From positions 992,001 to 1,056,000 of the forward strand of contig JBPJFY010000001.1 of the NCBI GenBank assembly GCA_051208045.1: a stretch of 64,000 bases of DNA, given 5' to 3'. The notes under the pieces were generated by a model, which had not been told where the DNA came from, did no database searches, and worked only from the letters and a program-made list of their open reading frames with translations. Numbering within the stretch: the stretch's first letter is position 1; the number at the start of each line of letters is the position of its first letter. Of this stretch, positions 51,262 through 60,281 are shown piece after piece. The translations under genes were made by a program, and so were the position numbers. Source of the DNA: LZORAL124-50-18 sp051208045. GTDB lineage: Bacteria > Pseudomonadota > Gammaproteobacteria > Pseudomonadales > Oleiphilaceae.

Positions 51262-51855
51262 TTGTCTGAGCTTTCACTGGTTGAGTTAACGGATCGCATT
51301 GGCCAGTGCCGCCTGTGTGCGGCGCATCTGGACCCCAATCCCGTTTTGCGGGTGTCCAAAACAGCGGGTCTTCTCATTGTGGGTCAGGCACCGGGACGGC
51401 GGGTGCATGTCACTGGTGTTCCCTGGAATGATCCGAGCGGTGACCGTTTGCGGGACTGGATGCAGGTTGATCGTGAGACGTTCTATGACTCGCGCCGTAT
51501 CGCTATTGTGCCTCGTGCCTTTTGTTACCCGGGTAAAGGAAAATCTGGTGATCTGCCGCCGCCCCCGATCTGTGCTGAAACCTGGCACGAAGCACTGCTT
51601 GAGCGTATGCCCGCGATTCGCTTGACGTTGCTGGTTGGGCAATATGCGCAGCAGCATTACCTGCACTTGTCTGAACGTAAAACGCTGACGGAAATTGTCG
51701 CGGCGTTTGATACCTACCTGACCGAGGGATATTTCCCCTTACCACACCCTTCACCGAGGAATACACTCTGGTTGAAGAAAAATCCCTGGTTTACCGAGCG
51801 CGTGCTGCCCTGCCTGCGACAGCAGGTTCACGCTATACTGGCGAGTACTTCGTAG
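51262..51855 (+). CDS. Uracil-DNA glycosylase superfamily protein
   Basis: 197 aa from a TTG at 51262, 7 nt after the ParA-like gene. Motif 1 is GQAPGRRVHVTGVPWNDPSGDRLRDW and motif 2 HPSPRN near the end, as in UDG families 4 and 5 and their relatives. Only one N-terminal CxxC (CRLC) is seen, without the full four-cysteine cluster, so the iron-sulfur form is uncertain. Could excise uracil, or be one of the DNA-binding UDG-like proteins of unknown activity. Overlaps the converging thpR gene by 28 bp. Confidence 0.82.
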   Translation: MSELSLVELTDRIGQCRLCAAHLDPNPVLRVSKTAGLLIVGQAPGRRVHVTGVPWNDPSGDRLRDWMQVDRETFYDSRRIAIVPRAFCYPGKGKSGDLPPPPICAETWHEALLERMPAIRLTLLVGQYAQQHYLHLSERKTLTEIVAAFDTYLTEGYFPLPHPSPRNTLWLKKNPWFTERVLPCLRQQVHAILASTS

Positions 51856-52412
51856 TGTGAGCCTTCGGGTGTCAGCATACTTTTGAACAAGGCATAGCGT
51901 GTGAATTCGAAGGTGGCATCCATGGTGCCCAGCACACCTACGGCAGGTGCTGTGTGCTTTGGTTTCAGACGTGCAACGCTGATGTGTGGACGAAACGCTT
52001 TGTCACTGACATCGATTTCCTGCGCTTTCAATATATCTGCCAGCGCTTCACGCAACTGCGTCAGAGCCGGGTTTTCGGGCAGTTCAGCCACGATAAACTT
52101 GGCTGCATCGGTGGAAGGGAAGCCGGTGAGTGTGATTTGTGATGGGCTTTGAGCGCTTGCTTCAAGGGCAGCATTGAACTTGTTGACCAGTTTTGCTGAA
52201 GTCAGTGCTTCGATGAGTTTGTGTACCTTGGACGGAGGAATCTCGCCAATAAAATGCAGTGTTACGTGGTAATCCTGCTTTTTTACCCACTTAAAATCCG
52301 GGTACAGATTTTCCTCGCGCCATAACTTGCACTGTTTGTTGAGTTGTGTGGCCAGCGCTTCAGGTGCCGGGATACCAATGAAACAGCGGATGTCTTTTAG
52401 CGTATCAACCAT
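51828..52412 (-). CDS. thpR: RNA 2',3'-cyclic phosphodiesterase (2H family)
   Basis: 194 aa, 2H phosphoesterase with both HxTx/HxSx tetrapeptides: HVTLHFIGEIP near residue 44-54 and RPHISVARLK near 140. Opens 2',3'-cyclic phosphates; historically called 2'-5' RNA ligase LigT. Its C-terminal codons overlap the UDG-family gene on the other strand. Confidence 0.92.
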   Translation of the reverse strand: MVDTLKDIRCFIGIPAPEALATQLNKQCKLWREENLYPDFKWVKKQDYHVTLHFIGEIPPSKVHKLIEALTSAKLVNKFNAALEASAQSPSQITLTGFPSTDAAKFIVAELPENPALTQLREALADILKAQEIDVSDKAFRPHISVARLKPKHTAPAVGVLGTMDATFEFTRYALFKSMLTPEGSHYEVLASIA

Positions 52413-52485
52413 ACCAGTCTTCTTGAATTTGCTCAGGTTCTAATCAGTGTAGTGCAAAAGTCAGAAAACCGCGAAAGCTCACGCC

Positions 52486-53322
52486 CTAGTCAAATCGCAT
52501 CGACAAATCAATGGCTCGGCAGTGCTTGGTGATCGCGCCGATGGAAATAAAATCCACACCGGTTTCTGCAATGGGGACCAACGTCTCATCCGTGATGTTG
52601 CCGGAGGCTTCCAGCTTGATGTGCGCGGGTTTGGTTTTCACCGCCTGCACCATATCATCCAGCGAAAAGTTATCGAGCATGATGATATCGGCATTGGCCG
52701 TAATGGCTTCCGACAATTCGGTCATGTTTTCGACTTCCACTTCAACCGGCTTGCCCGGTGCGGTTTGTCGTGCCTGGGTAATGGCAGCCGTGATAGAGCC
52801 ACAGGCGCTGATGTGGTTTTCCTTGATCAAAAATGCATCATACAGGCCCATGCGGTGGTTGCGCGCTCCGCCGCAGGTGACCGCATACTTTTGTGCCAGT
52901 CTCAGACCGGGCAGGGTTTTACGCGTGTCCAAAATGGTGCAGGCCGTATGCTTTATTTTTTCCGCGTAGTGGCGACTCTGGGTTGCGGTACCGGAGAGTG
53001 TCTGCAGGAAGTTGAGGGCTGTGCGCTCACCGGTCAACAATACCCGCGCTTGTCCCTGAAAGCTGAACAGCGTGTCGTTGGGAGCAAGCTGATCACCGTC
53101 CTGTGCATGCCAGATGAGCTGAATGGTTGGGTCCAGCTGCCGAAAGACTTCATTGGCCCAGGCCGTGCCACACAGGACCGCCGATTCGCGCGTGATCACC
53201 TTGCCGGTCGCTTGCTGGGCTTCCGGAATCAGCTGAGCGGTAATATCGCCCCCTCGAATGTCTTCGCAGAGTGCGGCTGTAACGTTCTGTTGAATGGTGG
53301 TTTCGAGCGTGGCATCCGTCAT
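52486..53322 (-). CDS. nadC: Nicotinate-nucleotide pyrophosphorylase (carboxylating)
   Basis: 278 aa from the ATG at 53322 with AGGAGA 7 nt upstream; the ORF extends to 53472 without a site. Quinolinate phosphoribosyltransferase of NAD synthesis. Motifs: ALCEDIRGGDITAQLIP, ERTALNFLQTLSGTATQS, DTRKTLPGLRLAQKYAV, GGARNHRMGLYDAFLIKENH, VEVENMTE, DNFS, LEASGNI. Divergent from the DUF1631 gene, as in pseudomonads. Confidence 0.96.
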   Translation of the reverse strand: MTDATLETTIQQNVTAALCEDIRGGDITAQLIPEAQQATGKVITRESAVLCGTAWANEVFRQLDPTIQLIWHAQDGDQLAPNDTLFSFQGQARVLLTGERTALNFLQTLSGTATQSRHYAEKIKHTACTILDTRKTLPGLRLAQKYAVTCGGARNHRMGLYDAFLIKENHISACGSITAAITQARQTAPGKPVEVEVENMTELSEAITANADIIMLDNFSLDDMVQAVKTKPAHIKLEASGNITDETLVPIAETGVDFISIGAITKHCRAIDLSMRFD

Positions 53323-53466
53323 GCGTTTTCTCCTGAATAGTCTGGCTGGGCCGCAAGTATAAGGGGGATTTGAATCCTGCTCAATTGCCGTAGTTAAACG
53401 GTGTTCGTAACATCGTGTAAACTGATGACTGTGCCGTGCATTTTTTGTGTGATGGGCTTCTCGAAG

Positions 53467-53508
53467 TGACAATCAGTGACAGAAGTTGACATATTGACGG
53501 TCTATACT
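53467..53508 (+). promoter_or_regulatory. Helically phased TGAC repeats over the DUF1631 promoter
   Basis: TGAC occurs at 53467, 53477, 53487 and 53495; the first three are exactly 10 bp apart, the last 8. The array runs into TATACT (53503-53508), a good -10 with no consensus -35 at the right distance. Direct repeats one helical turn apart at an activator-dependent promoter fit an OmpR/PhoB-type or similar regulator. The remaining nadC-DUF1631 gap (53323-53605, 283 bp) shows nothing else clear. Confidence 0.5.
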
Positions 53509-53605
53509 GCGAACAAGCGTAAATTATTTGGCGTTTGCGGTGTGGGCTGACCAGGATTGGGGCCGATACCTGGAAAAGGAACGCCGGTTTAGAGAGGCAA
53601 TTGAG

Positions 53606-56065
53606 ATGGCAGGTGACAATAAGGTCGTTGACTTGCAAAAGATTAAGTCGGATGCCGAGCAGGCACGGGCAGATGCCCTCGCCATTCCGCTACCGGTAAT
53701 GAAGCTGACTGCACTGTTTAAGACAATCGTAGTCACCAGTTTCAAGAAAATGTTCGATAATGCAGACGATATTCTGTTTGCCCGAGCGGACAGAGCTGGT
53801 TCCGGGGCGGATCAGAAGGCCTATTTCGATGCCATGCGGGACTTGCGCCTGAACAAAAAAAGCATTGAAGGTACGTTCCTGAAAACCGTCGGCACCGGCA
53901 TACAAAATCTGGATAAGCCTCAGACCAATATTAAAGAAGCCACCTTGATTTGTGCCGATGAGCTTAGCCTCGTCGGGCTGGACGATATGGAATCTGAAGT
54001 GGCCATCGAGAGTATGGTGGCAAAAATCAAGGATCATGCGGCGCGGCCGATTGAACAGTTGCAGATACGCATTCAAACCCTGTACCCCACGGTGGAAATT
54101 TCCTCCGAACGCATGCCCTTTGGGCCGGCCAATCTCTGTCATGCTTTCGCGGATGCGCTGTCTGGACTGGATATGGATATTCGACCCCGGTTGATCATCT
54201 TCAAATTGTTTGAGCGATTCTTTACAGACAGTCTGGCGCAGTTTTATGTGGCGGCGAACCAGTTGCTGGTCAAGCTGGGCATACTGCCGGAGATGGTGGC
54301 AATGCGTGGCCCGTCACGGGCCAGCGGAAGCGCTGCCTCTTCTGCTTCAACGGCAACACCCCAGGCAGCGGATTCGCAGCACAGTGGTGGTTCGGGAGCG
54401 GATGAAGGATTAATGAGCGATGAAGTGGGCTTGTCCGGCGCCCCCATCAGTGGTGGCTATACAACGGGAAATGCTCCGTCACACCGTGCAGCAACGGGCT
54501 CGGTCCCCGGTCGTAGTCAAGCCGGTACCGCGCCAGCCGGACACGGTGGAGTGAGTTTCGCTTTGCTGCAACAAGCGTTACGGAGCAATTTCCGGGATGC
54601 GAATGGTGGCGGAGAACAAACACCTGCGGCAGGGCAGGGGAACGCCACTTCGGCGTTGAGTGCGCAAGAGTTAGTGCAGGCGGTTTCTGCCTGTGAGTCG
54701 CAATTTTATGCGCAAAACGGGCGGTCGAGTGAAGCGGCCTCTGCACAAACATTGATCGCGGATTTGTTGGCGTCTGTTCAGCATCAGTTTTCCCGGAAAG
54801 GGGAGCGGAAAGCGATCCGTCAGCAGGAAGCGGATGTTGCCAGCCTCGTCAGCTTGTTGTTCAACTATGTGCTTGAGGATGATCAGCTGCCGGAACAACT
54901 GAAACGTATTCTGGCGACGTGGCAGATTCCTTTTCTGAAACTGGCGTTACTGGATCCGTCTTTCTTTGAAAAAGACAGTCATCCTGCGCGGCACTTGCTG
55001 AATCAGGTTTCAAAGGCCGCATTGGGTTGGCAGCCGAAAGAGCGTGGTCGGGATCTTCTGCTGGAAAAAATTGAAAAGTTCACCGAACGGATGCTCCACG
55101 AGTTTGATACCGACGCCGAAGTGTTTCGTGAGATCAATCAGGAAATGAGCGTTTTTCTTGATGCCGAGAAGCGACGTTCTTCGCTGATTTCCCAGCGGCT
55201 CAAAGATGCGGAAGAGGGTCGGGTAAAGAGCGAACTGGCAAGAAAGAAAGTGAGTGCCACACTGGCGTCACTGATGTTCGGGAAGCGTATTCCGAGTGCG
55301 TTGGTGCGTGCCCTGGAAGTTGGCTGGGCGCGACAGATGAATATCGCCTGGTTGCAAGGTGGCGAGCAGGGGGGGAGCTGGCAGGAGGCCTGTGCGTTTG
55401 CGAAGGAGCTGATTTGGACAATCGATCCCGCTGAGAAGGGCGTTGAAGCCCGGCAAAAATTATTGCATCTCGTACCCGCCACGATGCGTGGCTTGCGTGA
55501 AGGGCTGATGGAAGTGTCCTATGACCTGCGTGAGCTGGATAAGGCGATGGCCGCTCTGGATCTGAGCCATAAGGATGCGTTACGCCGAATTGAGCAGGTG
55601 GATGAGCCAGCCCCAGTGTTGCCTTCGGAAAGAAGAGCGGATATTCGTGAACCGGCTACGGTAACCCCATTACCTTTGCCCGCCACAGCGGGTGATGATG
55701 CCCCTTCCAGCGATGCCGTTGAAAACGTTGCCCTTGCCGAGAGCAGCATCGCGGGCGATAGCCTGGCCGACAGCGCACCAAAAACGGAAGCCGAAACCAT
55801 TTGGGAACAGCGTGTGGATCAGTTGCGCCTGGGCTCCTGGTTTGAGTACTTGCCGCAATCCGGCGAAAAGCAACGCTTTAAACTGGCCGCCGCGATCAAA
55901 TTGAATGGGCGCCACGTTTTTGTTAACCGAAATGGCGTGAAAATGGCGGAATTTGAAAAAGCGGATTTGATCAAGGAACTCGCATCCGGTAGATTGATGC
56001 CGTTGGATGACGGTCAGATTTTTGATCGCGCTCTGGAATCAATCATTAGTGGGTTAAGGCGATAG
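53606..56065 (+). CDS. DUF1631 protein with C-terminal PilZ-like region
   Basis: 819 aa from the ATG at 53606 (GAGAGG upstream); the ORF extends to 53528 without a site. Large, soluble, mostly helical. Residues about 50-250 and 420-680 belong to the DUF1631 family; between them lies a Ser/Gly/Ala-rich low-complexity stretch (residues about 235-340). Near the C-terminus (about 735-819) WEQRVDQLRLGSWFEYLP then VFVNRNGVKMAEF resembles a PilZ-like barrel, though the RxxxR/DxSxxG pair for c-di-GMP is not evident. Conserved upstream of ampD-ampE in pseudomonads. Function unknown. Confidence 0.85.
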   Translation: MAGDNKVVDLQKIKSDAEQARADALAIPLPVMKLTALFKTIVVTSFKKMFDNADDILFARADRAGSGADQKAYFDAMRDLRLNKKSIEGTFLKTVGTGIQNLDKPQTNIKEATLICADELSLVGLDDMESEVAIESMVAKIKDHAARPIEQLQIRIQTLYPTVEISSERMPFGPANLCHAFADALSGLDMDIRPRLIIFKLFERFFTDSLAQFYVAANQLLVKLGILPEMVAMRGPSRASGSAASSASTATPQAADSQHSGGSGADEGLMSDEVGLSGAPISGGYTTGNAPSHRAATGSVPGRSQAGTAPAGHGGVSFALLQQALRSNFRDANGGGEQTPAAGQGNATSALSAQELVQAVSACESQFYAQNGRSSEAASAQTLIADLLASVQHQFSRKGERKAIRQQEADVASLVSLLFNYVLEDDQLPEQLKRILATWQIPFLKLALLDPSFFEKDSHPARHLLNQVSKAALGWQPKERGRDLLLEKIEKFTERMLHEFDTDAEVFREINQEMSVFLDAEKRRSSLISQRLKDAEEGRVKSELARKKVSATLASLMFGKRIPSALVRALEVGWARQMNIAWLQGGEQGGSWQEACAFAKELIWTIDPAEKGVEARQKLLHLVPATMRGLREGLMEVSYDLRELDKAMAALDLSHKDALRRIEQVDEPAPVLPSERRADIREPATVTPLPLPATAGDDAPSSDAVENVALAESSIAGDSLADSAPKTEAETIWEQRVDQLRLGSWFEYLPQSGEKQRFKLAAAIKLNGRHVFVNRNGVKMAEFEKADLIKELASGRLMPLDDGQIFDRALESIISGLRR

Positions 56066-56066
56066 C

Positions 56067-56606
56067 ATGCGTTTAAGCGGTGGGTGGATCACAGAAGCAG
56101 AACACATCCACTCACCAAATTATGATGATCGCCCTGACGACGAACGCCCTTCACTGCTCGTTATTCATAACATCAGCCTTCCGCCCGGCCGGTTCGGTAC
56201 CGGGTGTATTCAACAGTTCTTCTGCAATCAGCTTGACTGGACTCAGCACCCGTTCTTTGAAGAGATCAAGGGGGTGACGGTTTCTGCCCATTTTCTGGTT
56301 CAGCGCGATGGTGCCTTGATTCAGTTTGTCAATACAGGCGCACGTGCGTGGCACGCAGGGGTGTCTGAGTTTGAAGGCAGAAACCGGTGCAATGATTTCT
56401 CCATTGGCATTGAGCTGGAAGGCACGGACACCACGCCTTACACGCCCCAACAGTATGTCCGACTCATTGCACTCACCCGATGTTTACAACAGGCCTATCC
56501 CGACATAACGCCACAGAGAATCGTCGGACACTGCGATATTGCGCCTGGCCGAAAAACCGATCCAGGGCCAGAGTTTGATTGGCAGACTTATCGAAGCGGC
56601 TTATAG
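56067..56606 (+). CDS. ampD: 1,6-anhydro-N-acetylmuramyl-L-alanine amidase AmpD
   Basis: 179 aa, cytoplasmic zinc amidase that cleaves anhydro-muropeptides during cell-wall recycling; loss derepresses AmpC beta-lactamase where ampR/ampC exist. Zinc ligands His in VIHNISLPPG, His in GHCDIAPGRKTDPGP, and Asp in the same loop; SAHFLVQRDG and GVSEFEGRNRCNDFSIGIELEG complete the amidase-2 fold. No signal peptide, so cytoplasmic rather than AmiD. Starts 1 nt after DUF1631. Confidence 0.96.
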   Translation: MRLSGGWITEAEHIHSPNYDDRPDDERPSLLVIHNISLPPGRFGTGCIQQFFCNQLDWTQHPFFEEIKGVTVSAHFLVQRDGALIQFVNTGARAWHAGVSEFEGRNRCNDFSIGIELEGTDTTPYTPQQYVRLIALTRCLQQAYPDITPQRIVGHCDIAPGRKTDPGPEFDWQTYRSGL

Positions 56607-56663
56607 ACGGCTCAGAAGGTCTTCATCTACGCTTACAATGAGCGCAACGGTTCGGAGTTGATG

Positions 56664-57608
56664 ATGGCCTTTATTGCATTTTTATTCGCATTCATTTTCC
56701 AGAGAAAAACCCAGAGTCGTCTCACTGAAGTCGGGAGTCTTCTGAGTAAGCGCATCGGTCACTGGATTGACGGTTTGGCGTCTCATCACCTCTGGATTCG
56801 CCAAGGGGTGCTTGTGGGACTGCTGGCAGTGTTATGCAGTGCCACGGCAGTGGTATTGTGGAGCTTTGAAGGTATTTTATACGACCTGGTTTATATTGCC
56901 CTGCTGGTTTGCATTTTTGTTTTTACGATGGGCGACAAAGCGTCAGATCGAGCAATGTCTGCCTTTTTTGCGGCATGGAAAACCGGTGACACGCAAATGG
57001 CCTATCGAGAGGCGAAAAACGCGGGTGCGAACCTTGGCGCTGCGCTTCAGTCGGACAGTGTTCTGCTTCGGGAACTGATTCGATGGTTTGCAACGCGCAA
57101 TGCCCGGGCCTACCTTTTTCCCATTTTTTGGTGCGCGCTGGCGGGGCCGGTAGTTTTTGTGTTTGTACGCTGCCTTGATTTTCTGGCGCAGGACAATCAG
57201 CCAGCGTCCGTACGGGAGGCAGCATTGCCGGTGTCACGATGGGTAGAGTGGGTACCTGCACGCATTTTTGCTACGGGTATCGTGGTTCTGTTTGCCAGGC
57301 GCTTGCGGTGGTCAAGCTGGCTGTCGCTGGTGTTCTGGAGTCGACTGGACACATCCCGTGTGTTCTTGATTGCGTTGCAGCTGGCCTGCCCAGTGGGCGC
57401 TGCGGGAAAGCCGGACCGGATGATCGGTCAAGTGGTTACTTCGCTGGAGCGATCTGAATTACAGGGGCAGCATCCCCCCGAGGGTGCGATCATTGCAGGT
57501 GAACAGTCGCTTTTGCGTGTGCGCACCTGTATGAGCTGGCTCGTCGGGCTCAGTCTGGTGGTGTGGGGCGGCATGACAGCAGTGGCCCTGATCGGGCCAC
57601 TGGATTAG
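56664..57608 (+). CDS. ampE: AmpE-like inner-membrane protein
   Basis: 314 aa from ATG 56664 (GGAG 7 nt before); 56661 also possible. Four or so hydrophobic segments (residues 1-13, 50-90, 150-180, 285-310). The position after ampD, the length and the pattern fit AmpE/CobD-like regulatory signalling proteins, which contribute to AmpC control but whose mechanism is unsettled. Converges with the soluble MCP-like gene, whose stop lies 1 nt further on. Confidence 0.85.
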   Translation: MAFIAFLFAFIFQRKTQSRLTEVGSLLSKRIGHWIDGLASHHLWIRQGVLVGLLAVLCSATAVVLWSFEGILYDLVYIALLVCIFVFTMGDKASDRAMSAFFAAWKTGDTQMAYREAKNAGANLGAALQSDSVLLRELIRWFATRNARAYLFPIFWCALAGPVVFVFVRCLDFLAQDNQPASVREAALPVSRWVEWVPARIFATGIVVLFARRLRWSSWLSLVFWSRLDTSRVFLIALQLACPVGAAGKPDRMIGQVVTSLERSELQGQHPPEGAIIAGEQSLLRVRTCMSWLVGLSLVVWGGMTAVALIGPLD

Positions 57609-57609
57609 A

Positions 57610-58503
57610 TTAATTTCGAAAGATGGCGTTCAGCTGGTCAGCCAGCGCATGATTGGTTTCAGCGTTGTGGGTGCTTGCCCGCGCATCTTCGATCATTTCC
57701 ATCAAGTGATTTCGCAAGGCTTCCAGCGATCGCATCAGGCCGCCGATCTGGCCGACCACGCCGCCAGCGGCGTCAGCGCTGCCCACAGCAGAGCTTTTTA
57801 ACTGGTTCAGGTTGGCTGAAGTCTCGACAGCAATGGAGACACTGTTGGCGATCAGCTGAGACATTTCCTGTTGTTTGGCAATCACATCGTTGGAAATTTC
57901 TGTGATCTTGTTGATTTCTGTCTGAATTTCCTGGGCGGACTCGTTCGAGGTGGTCGCCAGTTGCCTTACCTCATCGGCCACAACCGCAAATCCGCGCCCA
58001 TGCTCCCCGGCCCGGGCTGCTTCAATCGCTGCGTTGAGCGCGAGCAAATTCGTTTGATCCGCAATGGCTTTGATGGCATCTACAAACTGAGTGATGGTTT
58101 TATTGCTCGCGCCGAGGCTGTTGAGCAACGTGTCGAACTCGGTGATGAAATTGGCTGCACGTTGAATGTTCTGTTCCAGCTCAACCACTTCCTGAGTGGC
58201 TTTTTTGGACACATCCACGGCTTCATCCGCCTGTCGGCAAGCGCCTTCTGCCGCGGCCTGAAGTGCGTCGCCATTCTCGTAGACCCGGTCGATCTGAGAT
58301 CGGCTGTCTTCCAGTACATGTACTTGAGATGTCACCGAACGGTGCACCTGCCCCGCATTTCGTGCGAGTTCCGATGCCTTTTCTGTCGGTGATTGAGACA
58401 TCAGTTTGTCGTATTTGGCTGCCTTTTTTTCCAGTTCAGCCAATTTGTCTTTTTCAACGATGGTTTCGTTTTCTTTGAGCTTTTGTCCGCCCCAACCGAA
58501 CAT
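57610..58503 (-). CDS. Soluble methyl-accepting chemotaxis-like protein
   Basis: 297 aa, no transmembrane helix and no sensory domain beyond a short N-terminal coiled coil. The cytoplasmic signalling tip is conserved (DAIKAIADQTNLLALNAAIEAARAGEHGRGFAVVADEVRQLA), so CheA/CheW coupling is possible. The N-terminal MFGW start and the Lys/Glu-rich coil suggest a cytoplasmic array, or an energy/redox-type receptor using a partner. No che genes nearby. Monocistronic; its promoter shares the gap with nhaD. Confidence 0.88.
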   Translation of the reverse strand: MFGWGGQKLKENETIVEKDKLAELEKKAAKYDKLMSQSPTEKASELARNAGQVHRSVTSQVHVLEDSRSQIDRVYENGDALQAAAEGACRQADEAVDVSKKATQEVVELEQNIQRAANFITEFDTLLNSLGASNKTITQFVDAIKAIADQTNLLALNAAIEAARAGEHGRGFAVVADEVRQLATTSNESAQEIQTEINKITEISNDVIAKQQEMSQLIANSVSIAVETSANLNQLKSSAVGSADAAGGVVGQIGGLMRSLEALRNHLMEMIEDARASTHNAETNHALADQLNAIFRN

Positions 58504-58695
58504 ACAGACGTCTCCCTAAATGCGGATATTGAGTGCCACAGGGTGTGGCATGTTCTTTGAGTATAGACGCTGAATTTGGATTGCCCAATGAGTGATCTAC
58601 CCCGGTCGTGTTACCCCCAAAATAAATCTGGCGGGAGTTGACTTACATCGTGTATTTGATGAGCAGTTCGTGTACCATGCCGCCTGACTTTTGGG

Positions 58696-58729
58696 GGGCC
58701 TGTGGTTAAACTGCTGGGCCCTTAACACA
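58696..58729 (+). promoter_or_regulatory. nhaD leader with interleaved complementary segments (candidate cation-responsive element)
   Basis: GGGCC (58696-58700) pairs with GGCCC (58717-58721); TGTG-G-TTAA (58701-58709) pairs with TTAACACA (58722-58729) with one bulged G. The order P1a-P2a-P1b-P2b means the helices are interleaved: with P2 shortened to GTTAA/TTAAC they could form a pseudoknot, otherwise they exclude each other. The ribosome binding site AAGGAG is 14 nt downstream. Known Na+/Li+ riboswitch classes sit before Na+/H+ antiporter genes, so this may be one of them or a new one. Not verified against a model. Confidence 0.5.
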
Positions 58730-58752
58730 CTTTACTTATTCGAAAGGAGAAT

Positions 58753-60132
58753 GTGGTGTTGAAAGCAGTTTTTGGTTTCATCATGCTCTTTTTGGCGGTG
58801 CCCGTAATGGCATCGGGGAGCAGTGGGCATCTCGGGCTCACTGGCGCTCCCATTGCGATTGCCGCCCTGGTTTTTTTCCTCATTGCATACGCGTTAGTGA
58901 TTGCGGAAGAGTTCATTCATCTAAGAAAATCCAAGCCGGTTATTTTTGCGGCAGGTGTCATCTGGATTCTTGTGGCGATTGCGGCCAAGCAGGTGGAGGG
59001 TGGTACTCACTTGATCGAGTCTGCCATCGACCACAACTTAAAAGAGTATTCTGCTCTGTTGCTCTTTCTGTTAACGGCGATGATTTATATCAACGCGATG
59101 ACAGACCGGAACATCTTTGAAGCACTGCGGGCCTATCTGGTGCGCCGTGGTTTGAGTTATAAAGCCTTGTTCTGGATTACCGGCTGGCTGGCGTTTTTTA
59201 TTTCGCCCATTGCGGACAACCTGACGACTGCCCTGATCATGGGCGCGGTGGTATTGGCGGTGGGTGCCGATAAGCCGGACTTCGTCACCGTCTCCTTTAT
59301 CGGCATTGTCGTGGGTGCCAACGCCGGCGGTGCGTTCAGCCCGTTTGGTGACATCACGACGCTGATGGTATGGCAGTCGGGGCATGTTGACTTCTTCCAC
59401 TTCTTCGCGTTGTTTGTGCCTGCGGTGCTGAATTATCTGATTCCCGCTGCCATTATGAGCATGGCTGTGCCTGCAGGGCTGCCCGAAGCCCGGGATGACA
59501 AAGTGCAGGTGCTGCAGGGTGGCTATGCCATTTGTTTCCTGTTTCTCTGCACCATTGTCACAGCCGTGAGTTTTGAGCAGGTGCTTCATCTGCCGCCTTT
59601 CCTTGGGATGATGACCGGGCTGTCCTATCTGTTTTTCTTTTCCTATTACATCAAGCGCACTCAGCACAAACCAAAAAATGTGGAGCGTAATGGCATCGAT
59701 CAGTTCAACATTTTTAACAAGGTGGCGAAGGCGGAATGGGATACCTTATTGTTCTTCTTTGGTGTCATTTTCTGTGTTGGCGGGCTCGGTGCGCTGGGTT
59801 ATCTTTCTGCGGCTTCCCACTTCATGTATGACGGCTGGGGTCCCACGGTGGCGAATATTACGGTCGGTATCCTGTCCGCGATTGTGGATAATATCCCGGT
59901 GATGTTTGCGGTGCTGACCATGAGTCCGGAGATGGATTTGTATCAATGGCTTCTCGTAACGTTCACGGCCGGTGTGGGCGGAAGTCTGCTGTCAGTAGGG
60001 TCTGCTGCTGGCGTGGCGTTGATGGGCCAGTCCAAAGGAATGTATACGTTCTTTGGCCACTTGAAGTGGAGCTGGGCGATCGGCGTGGGTTATGCGGTCA
60101 GCATCTACGCACACTATTTGATAAACAGCTAA
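58753..60132 (+). CDS. nhaD: Sodium:proton antiporter NhaD
   Basis: 459 aa from the GTG at 58753; AAGGAG ends 3 nt before it, and GTG 58756 or TTG 58759 give better spacing. Inner-membrane IT-superfamily antiporter with about 12 helices, an N-terminal signal-like segment (cut or uncut), and the family stretches ISPIADNLTTALIMGAVVL, FVTVSFIGIVVGANAGGAFSPFGDITTLMVWQ, GILSAIVDNIPVMFAVLTM. NhaD exchanges Na+ or Li+ for H+ and is typical of marine and halophilic bacteria. Terminated by a hairpin at 60170-60197. Confidence 0.95.
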   Translation: MVLKAVFGFIMLFLAVPVMASGSSGHLGLTGAPIAIAALVFFLIAYALVIAEEFIHLRKSKPVIFAAGVIWILVAIAAKQVEGGTHLIESAIDHNLKEYSALLLFLLTAMIYINAMTDRNIFEALRAYLVRRGLSYKALFWITGWLAFFISPIADNLTTALIMGAVVLAVGADKPDFVTVSFIGIVVGANAGGAFSPFGDITTLMVWQSGHVDFFHFFALFVPAVLNYLIPAAIMSMAVPAGLPEARDDKVQVLQGGYAICFLFLCTIVTAVSFEQVLHLPPFLGMMTGLSYLFFFSYYIKRTQHKPKNVERNGIDQFNIFNKVAKAEWDTLLFFFGVIFCVGGLGALGYLSAASHFMYDGWGPTVANITVGILSAIVDNIPVMFAVLTMSPEMDLYQWLLVTFTAGVGGSLLSVGSAAGVALMGQSKGMYTFFGHLKWSWAIGVGYAVSIYAHYLINS

Positions 60133-60169
60133 TGCGACATTGAATCGGTAAGTCAATTCAAAAGGTATA

Positions 60170-60197
60170 CCTCGGACCGGTTATCCCCGGTCTGAGG
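60170..60197 (+). terminator. Hairpin after nhaD
   Basis: CCTCGGACCGG and CCGGTCTGAGG, 11 pairs with one G-U, 6-nt loop, followed by CTATTTCG. The T run is weak, but position and stem strength support a terminator. Confidence 0.7.
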
Positions 60198-60281
60198 CTA
60201 TTTCGACTCACTCCAGCGACCTTTTCACGCAATCTCATCATCCATCGCTTCATCGGATTAGGTGTTTATTTCTAAAATGTG

